From Haplomitrium mnioides (lineage: Eukaryota; Marchantiophyta; Haplomitriopsida; Calobryales): DNA of 23,185 nucleotides. The notes below the pieces were generated by a model. The model did no database searches and was not told the origin of the DNA. It saw only the letters and a list, made by a program, of their open reading frames with translations. The stretch covers positions 1 through 23,185 of the forward strand of contig JBNGIS010037313.1 of NCBI GenBank assembly GCA_049999725.1, in the 5' to 3' direction. This document shows, piece by piece, positions 16,540 to 23,185 of the stretch (positions are counted from its first letter, which is position 1; each line of letters starts with the position of its first letter). The position numbers and the translations under genes were made by a program.

Positions 16540-17804
16540 ATGGGGATATCATCTAGTTTCTTCTTTTTGCACAGGTACCAAAAGGCATTAATAAGAAAAA
16601 GGCAGCAGTCTTCCTCCGGAAAATGAAGCTGTATTTGCCGGTGAAGGGAGTGTTGCAAAAACATGGTCTGGATGGTTTGATCAAGAGGTGCTTGGAGCCA
16701 GACCAGGCCACAGTGGTGATGCAAGCGTTGCACGGAGAAGAAATGGGAGGCCACTTTGCGACCAAGATGACGGTGAGGAAAGTCTTGGATGTAGGATACT
16801 GGTGGCCGACTTTGCACAAAGATATACATTTCTTTGTGAAGAGATGTAATGCTTGTCAAAGGATGGGGAAGCCTGCAGCCAACCAGCATCACCCGTTAAC
16901 TCTGATCATTTTGCTCGCACCATTCAAAAAATAGGGCATAGACTTTATCGGGCCGATAGCACCATCCACCCGAAGGGGGAATCGATACATTCTTCTGGCC
17001 ACTGATTATGCTACCAAATGGGTCAAGGCAAGAGCAAGCCGAAAAGACGATGCAAAGACAGTGACAACCTTCTTTCACAAGCAGATGTTTTGTAGATTCG
17101 GAGCACCATTGGAATTGGTGAGCGACCAAGGTAGGCATTTTGTCAGTCAGGTAATCAAGGAATTGACCAATAAATACCTAATCAAGTACAAACGCATGAT
17201 AGCTTACCACCCGAAGGCCAATAGATTGACAGAGAGAGCAAATGGAATCATGGGTAGGATCCTCAGCAAGACGATATCGGAAAATAAGTCTGATTGGGAT
17301 CTCAAGTTGCTCACAACAACTTATGCTTACAACTTGGCTCACAAGACCACAACGGGCCACTATCCCTATTTCCTTGTCTTTGGGCAACACTCATTACTTC
17401 CGGTGGAATTTGAAGTGCCGACTTGGAGGGTGCTAGTGCGAGAGAGGCTGACAGAAGAACTGAGTAGGAGAGAAAGATTGTACCAGTTGGAGGAGTTGGA
17501 GGAGAGTCGGGAGCAAGCACATGACCAAGTGAAGCACCAACAAAAGTTGTGGAAGGGGCAACATAACAAGAAGCTGAAGCCGATGAATGTTCATGAAGGA
17601 GATTTGGTGCTCTTGTACGACAGCTGATTTGTGCATTTTCCGGAGAAGCTGCACACGAGATGGATGGGACCTTTTGTTCTCACAAGACTACATCAGAATG
17701 GATCCGCGGAGATAGAGACATTGGAAGGTGATAAAATCAAGAATTAGATCCACTATGATCATTTGAAGAGGTATATGATAGAGGAGGAAACTGGGGAAGG
17801 CTGA
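16540..17804 (+). pseudogene. Ty3/gypsy integrase with complete D,D,E triad (element B)
   Basis: A frameshift near 16600 joins the RNase H frame to the integrase frame starting at 16623. The zinc-binding motif is seen as ALHGEEMGGHF and CNACQRMGKP (H-H-C-C). A TAG at 16932-16934 precedes GIDFIGPIAP (first Asp). VSDQGRHFVSQ gives the second Asp (about 17122) and LTERANGIMGRIL the Glu (about 17231). The C-terminal part has DWDLKLLTTTYAYNL, GQHSLLPVEFEVPT, GDLVLLYDS, a TGA at 17625-17627, then WMGPFVLTRLHQNG, the GPY/F module, ending at TGA 17802-17804. No chromodomain follows. Integrase joins element DNA to the genome; this copy keeps its triad but has at least three stops. Confidence 0.9.
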
Positions 17805-17978
17805 TGATGGCTCAATAGCGAGCTGAGGTGTGTACAGGTTAGACAGTTAGGAGGTTGTACAATATGTGAATATGTTGTGTTGAGAAGAAGCAACCGAAGC
17901 CGCCGAGATGAAGAATGGTGAGAGAAGAGGGTGCTCATGGGGTCATGTTGCAATTAGAAGAGGAGTTATGTTAACTGG
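17805..17978 (+). other. 3' untranslated stretch and candidate polypurine tract of B
   Basis: No env-like or extra ORF fits in these 174 bases between the integrase stop and the 3' LTR. AGAAGAGGAG at 17956-17965 is the nearest purine run and could be the polypurine tract, although 13 mixed bases separate it from the LTR start, more than usual. Confidence 0.4.
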
Positions 17979-18889
17979 TGATTTAAGGCACTAATGAAAA
18001 TTTAGAAGAATCAGAAGCATTATCGAAGCAGTCTCTGCTTCTAAAGCGTGGAGATACTCCATAAACATCGGGGTATTCCAGATCGGTGGTAAGTAGAAGA
18101 GATTGTGTAAAGGTCATCAGAACGTAGGAATCAAGACCATGACGGTGGAAGGACGGGACACTTTCTAGAGATGTGGCAAAGAGACTTGAAAGGAGGTTGA
18201 GAAGGAAGCAATCTAAGAATTAGATGAGGGAGAGCCAGAAGAGGAAGACTCGGGGAATTGGATAGAATCAATGACCCAACATCAAGAAAATAAGAGCTTA
18301 AGGCAATGCAAGGAGGTCTCTTGATTATTCTTGATTATTGATACAGTGGCAGGGCTTGATAGCAAAGAAGAAGGGAAGGCACTCCCTGCATGGCCAGCAT
18401 CAAAGGATTGAAAGGAGAATGAATAATGCGACGACTACTAGAAGGCAGCAACAACACCAGGGGGTCAGTGGACAAGCAGATCGGTCAGGTGTTAGCAGGC
18501 TTTATCGGGGACCGAGCAGATTTGGTCTTCTAAGTCTTTCTTCTATCAGAGCTCTGTTAGTCACATCGGGGTTGGTCAAAGTTGGGGAGTTGATTATTCC
18601 AGATCTTTACTTTTCCAATGGGCATGGCAGTCCAACTTCCAGTTGGAAGACAGCGGTTTGGCGCTCTATCGGGAGAAGTCAATTATCGGGGTTGACCACC
18701 GAGAAAGCTAAAGTTGATCACTGGGTTTGCCGTCGCTAATCAAGATTCACCAAGGATGAGCGGGGTCTGTTGTCAATGGTCTAAGCCGATCAGCTCTATC
18801 GGGTCAAACCGATATTCCCTTTTGAAACAGACCTAGATTTTGTTCAAATCGGCGCGAGTTTGGCTTTGCCAGATAAACTTATCGTGTCG

Positions 18890-18957
18890 GCGTCGATCCT
18901 ATCTTCATCAAATCATTCTGTCTGCGCCGATACTATCTTCATTAGATCATTCTTTCT
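18890..18957 (+). repeat. 34-base tandem pair inside 3' LTR of B
   Basis: GCGTCGATCCTATCTTCATC at 18890 and GCGCCGATACTATCTTCATT at 18924 repeat with a 34-base period, matching the pair at 11131-11198 in the 5' LTR. Its presence in both LTRs shows it was in the parental element. Confidence 0.8.
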
Positions 18958-20443
18958 GTGCCAAGTTTGCCTCTAACCAGAGCTGGCCGATCTATTTTCT
19001 TCAAAGTTACTCATCGATCTATCTGTCGTAGATCATCTTATCAGGTAGATCTTATCGGATCAACTCACCGAATAGTCGAGCATTGGTCTTATCAAGACAC
19101 GTGTTGTCTTCTGAGCACTTGTACATGTTGTGAAATTAAGCGGGGCACTCACCACCCTCGGATGATGAAGCTTTCAAACATGAAGGATCAGGATTCATTG
19201 CAAGCAAGGAGGAAATAGACAAGCTGGAGTATAGATAGTCTTTGCATGATTGCGAAGGGGGCGGTGTAAGTTAAAGAGGCATGAAAGTGTACAAGTTGTG
19301 CATTGATGCTTGGTTGATGATGTTGGCAATGCATTGTGATTAAAGTCTTGACCTTGAAGCTGTCAGGGTGCTTGACGAAGCATGGATGTGTACAAGGGTG
19401 TGCGCAGATGCATTGTTGAAGATGTTGCGAGTCAAGAGGTTGAGAGGTTGATTCGGAGATGTCGTCAAAGATCTTGTGCAAGGGGATAGCTAGAGACAGA
19501 GAGTGTGCTCTATGATTCTTTGGTTGAAGCGAGTGTACTTGTGCTCGGGGGCCAAAGGAGTGGAGGTGGACTAGAGGGGTGCTGAGAATCGCTAAGTGGG
19601 AGGCTCTATAGGCTCTGGCAATTGAGGTGAACTCATTCTGAAGGGTGGACCAACGTTCAGAGGTGAATCGATACTGAAAGGAGAGGAGAGTGCATTCGGC
19701 TTGGACTTGTGAGTCGTGATTGTGCAGGGGATTCAACCCCAGTAACATCATGAGGGTGTTTTTGGTTTGCATTTCAAGGGGAGGCCGAAGGGTGTGGAGG
19801 TGATTCGGTCAAGGTCTCGGGTTGAGTGTGTTCCAGTAGTCGGTAGGATTGTCTTCAAGGGGCAGAAGTTAATCAGACCTCTTCCAAGCTTGTAGAAGTG
19901 AATCCAAGCCCCTCTATGACAGAGGGTATAAACTAGCTGGTGATGTGTGCGTGAGTGGGCAGGCCAAAGTGTGAAGCATCGCAGGGGGAGACTTAGGTGG
20001 TGTCTGGAGTTGTTGGACGATGGCGCTCCATGCTTCTGTCGAGTAGATAGTGTAAATATGTGTATAGCCGTGTTGTATATTTTGAATTTGTCTTAGAGGT
20101 GTTGTAGAGCAAGAAGAGAGTGCGTTGAGGAAGTAGTAAGGGTGTTGGAGTAGATGGTCCCTGTGTAGTTTTTATGCAAGAGCATGTTCAGCTCTTCGGA
20201 GCAGTCTTGTTTGAATTCTTCTCTTTGAAATGAGGTACACATGCAGATTTGCAAGCCTTTCCCTGGCCTGAATGGTCGGTCGCTAGATAGACAAGATCCA
20301 AGTGGGTCTGATCTTGGCTTGGGGTTGCACGTAGGGAGAAAGAGTGGGTAGTGGTTCTTGGGGTTGGTATTAAGTGAACGCACTGCCACAAAGTTTATGA
20401 CCATTAGTGCATGAAAGAGATAAATCAGGGTTTGAGGTCGTCT

Positions 20444-20452
20444 TATAAAAGG
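20444..20452 (+). promoter_or_regulatory. TATA-box candidate in 3' LTR of B
   Basis: TATAAAAGG is a close match to the plant TATA consensus. It lies about 85 bases before the LTR end, so transcription from it would give an unusually short R-U5 segment. The position is shared with the weaker CATAAAAAG in the 5' LTR. Confidence 0.45.
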
Positions 20453-20528
20453 CCCTATTGAACCATGTTGTGCCCCTTCCTTCAAAGTAAGCTCTGCTTG
20501 AGCTAAGGCCAAAGAGAAGGGTGCAACA

Positions 20529-20969
20529 CCACGCCCTTTCTCGCCTTGGCAAGGCTGAAACAAACCATAAGCATAGCTGGCCATTTTCTAGGGTAAGGTT
20601 TAATTGTCTTGCCAATCGTTGGAATCGTTGCAAGAATTTCTTGAGTGATTCCTTTTTCTTCATTGAGAACTGGCCTATCTTGATGAGAGCTTCGTCCCCT
20701 CCTCTCAGTTTTCTGAATTCCTTCAAGAAGAGAGGTTTGAATAGGTCCCAGTTGTCTAGGGCAGCATACGTCATTCCCAAGTACCAAGGCCTCACTCCTC
20801 CCTTCACTACACAAGGGAGTATGGTGGTCATAAAGGCACGTTCGCCATTTGCCTTTGTCATTCCCTCAAATTCAACGATCCAATCATCTGGATCCTCTTT
20901 GGTGGTGACTCTGAATGGAACATATTGGCACCTGACCCTTTGGATAGTACATCCATTCACACCCTCCAT
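20529..20969 (-). pseudogene. Ty3/gypsy gag N-terminal part (element A), cut by element B
   Basis: On the minus strand an ATG at 20967-20969, about 150 bases after the primer-binding site, opens an uninterrupted frame with QYVPFRVTTKEDPDDWIVEF, then AFMTTILPCVVKGGVRPWYL, WDLFKPLFLKEF, then KKFLQRFQRLARQLN and LCLWFVSALPRRERAW. This is the retrotransposon gag capsid domain (helix-rich, with the W-x(n)-F..EF block). At 20529 the frame runs into the end of the B LTR. The continuation, LTDTWARQNNPPTLED, is found at 10227 on the same strand, 10.3 kb away, and is in frame with the last tryptophan. The first 147 codons carry no stop, making this the best preserved piece of A. Confidence 0.9.
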
Positions 20970-21120
20970 GGTACTTGGACAACAAGGATTCTGGTCTCGT
21001 TTTCCTTTGTCTCCGATTTCTAATCCTAAGGTTGTAGTGGATTTACGTTCAAAAGAACAAGTTCAGTGGGTCCCCTTGTTTCTGGTCCTTCAAGGCAGGA
21101 ATCCTGGGACTTTGAGACAT

Positions 21121-21140
21121 GTATCCCCTTGTGGTCGCCA
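21121..21140 (-). promoter_or_regulatory. Primer-binding site of element A, tRNA-Arg-like
   Basis: On the minus strand TGGCGACCACAAGGGGATAC follows ACA-TAAAATTTT, the usual LTR end and spacer. The first 11 bases complement the 3' end expected of plant tRNA-Arg with a ...TGTGGTCGCCA terminus (from general knowledge of tRNA sequences). It lies about 150 bases before the A gag start. Confidence 0.6.
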
Positions 21141-21149
21141 AAAATTTTA

Positions 21150-22420
21150 TGTCAGCCCTGCCGTCGGGGTGCCATGCTGAAAAAACAACCCCACGTCATC
21201 GCAAAGGTCGAAATAAAGGTTTATGGGACACTTCTTGTAGGAGGGACCAACACTTTGTCGATTTGAGAGCTTTAGAAGGGTGCTGGACTGGTTTGGATTC
21301 AGGTTTGTGCACTCCTCCTTGCTTTCCTATTCGTTTGCAAACTGGTCCAGGTCTGTCTCAGGTCTAGAACAGAGTTTTGAGAGACTGAAAAGGAGCTTTT
21401 ACTCTTACTCACCCCAGGTGGTGGTGGCTGGTCTTCGGAGTACAAGAATACAGGTCAAACCCCTCCTTGGGACTGGGTGTAGATATGTGATTACAGAGAT
21501 CCAGCAACCGAAATCTGTCCCTAGTCCTCTCTCTTCCTCTATCCTATGCTGAAATTTACTACCAAAAACAGAATTTTGAATCAATGCTAATAAATGACAA
21601 CCTACTTTCTTTAGATTTTTTTTTTGAATATTTTCACACACCCTTCTCAACCCTATTACAGAATTCAGAGTATCTACACGCTGAAACTACACACCCAAAA
21701 ACCACAGGACCAAAAAACATCCTTGGTACGGTGTTATCAATTCCTAAAATTAGGAATTTGCATTATCTTGATGTCCTCTTTTTTGGTCGGTATACCAAGG
21801 TGTTATCAATTCCTAAAATCAGGAATTTGCATTATCTTGATGTCCTCTTTTTTGGTCGGTGCTGCCCTTGGACTACTGGTGTCTAGAGGTCCTCCTTTGA
21901 TCATTCTGGTCCTTCTTGTTACCCTCACAAACTGCTCCCTTGTTGATATCAGTCACTGGTCTTCAAATCAATTGGCTTCTCCACCTCCTACGAACTCGAA
22001 ATACTCGTCATCTGCCCTCAATTTCTGGCTGCCCCCTTTCTCTTACTACCCCCAGTTGCTCACACACCCATTTAGTCGAGAAAGTTTATCTTCTACCCCA
22101 CATAAGGTGTATCTTTTGACTCCCTCACCATGAAGGTGCTCTTCTCAAACATGGGTTGCACCCAACTCCACCTTGTTGCCCAATTTGGCCTCCTTACTCT
22201 TCTCTTGAGAGCATTCCTCACCAGGACTCTTCAGGCCCCCATGAAATATGACTAGATTGAACCCTTGGCCTGAATTGCCCCAACAAATCCTTTTCTCAGC
22301 AACTGCTGAGCTCACCCTTCTTAGCTCTACAGGGGAGATCCTCCCTAGTTGTCCTCCCAAGCAAGGTAGAGGCCTGAAATGTCACAAGTACAGCTGCTGA
22401 AGAATTGAAATTGTGCACAA
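21150..22420 (-). mobile_element. Probable 5' LTR of element A (left edge firm, right edge unknown)
   Basis: The minus strand ends here with ...GGCAGGGCTGACA immediately before the primer-site spacer, so the LTR boundary at 21150 is supported. The LTR start lies somewhere to the right, possibly outside the window; no TG start could be matched to the 3' side of A near 6149. The region holds only short ORFs. One minus frame (22145-22360, containing AEKRICWGNSGQGFNLVIFH) looks mildly protein-like but is not recognised. CTCAGCA-AC-TGCTGAG at 22295-22310 is a perfect small palindromic hairpin. Confidence 0.5.
21731..21868. repeat. 69-base tandem duplication
   Basis: GTGTTATCAATTCCTAAAAT starts at 21731 and again at 21800. 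The shared part runs through GATGTCCTCTTTTTTGGTCG with a single difference (T at 21751, C at 21820). Each unit contains AATTCCTA...TAGGAATT or its near-copy, a short inverted repeat. Sixty-nine is a multiple of three, so the plus-strand reading frame is kept as two 23-residue units, though I see no evidence that it is translated. Confidence 0.9.
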
Positions 22421-23185
22421 GAAAAATTTGAGGAGTGAGTCTCCTTCACCAGCCAGAGCCCTTCGCTCATCCGTTAAAGTTAACCTCCATGGCCAAAGCT
22501 CCTTGCAAAAAAACACGCTTGCCTTGTCCCTCATCCATTCCCAGCGCCTCGCTCCTCTGCTTGCTTCACAACCTGATGAAAAAAAACATCAACAAAAGGA
22601 TCCTCACAATGAGCCCCCGTCAGAGGGTATACCCTCCTAGGAGAAAGGTAGCAAGAACCCCATTTAATGCACTTGTCCCTTTCAACTTGGCCACTTCTCC
22701 AACAACTAACTTTATCCCTAAATTTAGTTGTAGCTTAACTAATGTTTTTTTGTACTTTTGGAGCTATTGTACTTTTTGGCCAAATCCCTTAGCCAATTTT
22801 AGTTCCTAAAGGAATTTCTAGCCAAAAGATTCTTACATTCTTTGGCGATCCCCTCAACTAGTTTTAGAGAGCTCTTTTTCACTTAATGCTCTTGTAAAGT
22901 AGTTCCCTTTGGCTTTCCTACTTTTTCATCCAACTTGATTAAGTTGAGGTAACTAGGTTTAGTTGAGGGATTCCATTTGCCCTATAACTCAAGTTGCATC
23001 CACACCTCCGGTCTAGTCTATATGGTATTTGGTTTTCAAAGTCTTGGAACTACTAGGTAATGAAAGATTGGGCATTTAATCTTTGGAAGCTTGGGTAAGT
23101 TGAGGCATTGTAATCCTCTGAGATCTGGATGTAGGAGGAGGCGAACAATCGTACAAGAATTGTTCAGCAATAAAATACCGGCCTC
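22420..23185 (+). other. Unassigned right flank, LTR-like or transcript 3' end
   Basis: No protein family is recognised on either strand. From about 22720 the sequence is T-rich with recurring AACTTGATTAAGTTGAGG- and TTTAGTTGAGG-like words. Near the edge, GAGGAGGCGAACAATCGTACAAG is followed by TTCAGCAATAAAATAC, shown in pieces, a plausible plant polyadenylation signal (AATAAA at 23169). This resembles the end of a plus-strand LTR or transcript whose remainder lies outside the window. Confidence 0.3.

Larger units (their letters stand above)
10228..20528 (+). mobile_element. Nested Ty3/gypsy element B with 2.55-kb LTRs
   Basis: Two long direct repeats (10228-12786 and 17979-20528) flank gag, protease, RT, RNase H and integrase in gypsy order. 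Both repeats start TGATTTAAGGCACTAATGAA and end in ACA, giving TG...CA ends. The element interrupts the gag of element A, whose two halves abut it at 10227 and 20529 on the opposite strand. Flanking 5-mers are GTCAG and CCACG, so no target-site duplication is visible. The integrase ends without a chromodomain, and no env-like ORF lies before the 3' LTR. Confidence 0.9.
17979..20528 (+). repeat. 3' LTR of element B
   Basis: This is the second copy of the 2.55-kb LTR, starting TGATTTAAGG and ending GTGCAACA at 20528. It is followed directly by the opposite-strand gag of element A. It keeps a better TATA-like site than the 5' copy (see 20444) and lacks about 40 bases found in the 5' copy near 12020-12060. 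The 34-base tandem pair is repeated at 18890-18957. Confidence 0.92.

Noticed and set aside
17805-17978. An env-like ORF after integrase, as in some Athila-type elements
   Set aside because: Only 174 bases separate the integrase stop from the 3' LTR and no membrane-protein frame is present.
20503-21180. Plus-strand ORF of 219 codons (20521-21180)
   Set aside because: It lies antisense to the gag of element A, whose minus-strand translation has clear family motifs; the plus frame is a shadow.

Overview
The window looks like intergenic nuclear DNA from a large, repeat-rich land-plant genome. All recognisable coding potential is decayed plant LTR-retrotransposon protein. The protein styles (a Ty1/copia element with a UBN2-type gag, and Ty3/gypsy elements of a non-chromodomain type) together with very old, transition-rich copies would suit a gymnosperm-like genome, but the species cannot be fixed from sequence alone. 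I see no intact host gene, rRNA, tRNA or bacterial feature.

Layout. (1) About 358-4835, + strand: a degenerate Ty1/copia element, here called C. It runs gag with CCHC knuckle, protease, integrase, then a broken reverse transcriptase (RT), a candidate polypurine tract and a candidate 3' LTR start. The RT is split by a roughly 430-base array built on a 36-base period with a palindromic GGAC-N5-GTCC core. The RT catalytic YVDD block and RNase H are not found. (2) 4834-4950: AT-rich low-complexity DNA. (3) 4950-6150: no recognisable gene; it may hold the decayed 3' LTR of the next element. (4) 6150-10227 and 20529-21150, - strand: a Ty3/gypsy element, here called A, cut in two within gag. (5) 10228-20528, + strand: a second, related but distinct Ty3/gypsy element, here called B, with two LTRs of about 2.55 kb. 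It is nested in A in the opposite orientation. (6) 21150-23185: probably the 5' LTR of A and flanking DNA, with a 69-base tandem duplication and, at the far right, sequence resembling the 3' end of a + strand LTR or transcript.

A and B share the same protein order: gag with a highly charged tail, protease, RT, RNase H, integrase with a GPY/F-like end and no chromodomain. They differ in LTR and in probable primer-binding site (tRNA-Arg-like in A, TGGCGC-type in B). Their losses are complementary. A keeps two CCHC knuckles but has lost the integrase core; B keeps the integrase triad but has lost the gag knuckles. B contains a 100-N assembly gap inside RT; comparison with A suggests only about 12 bases are missing there.

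Inferred order of events: A inserted, B later inserted into the A gag, and both then decayed. By eye the B LTRs differ at about 10% of sites near their start, mostly by transitions. Nothing here is likely to encode a working protein.
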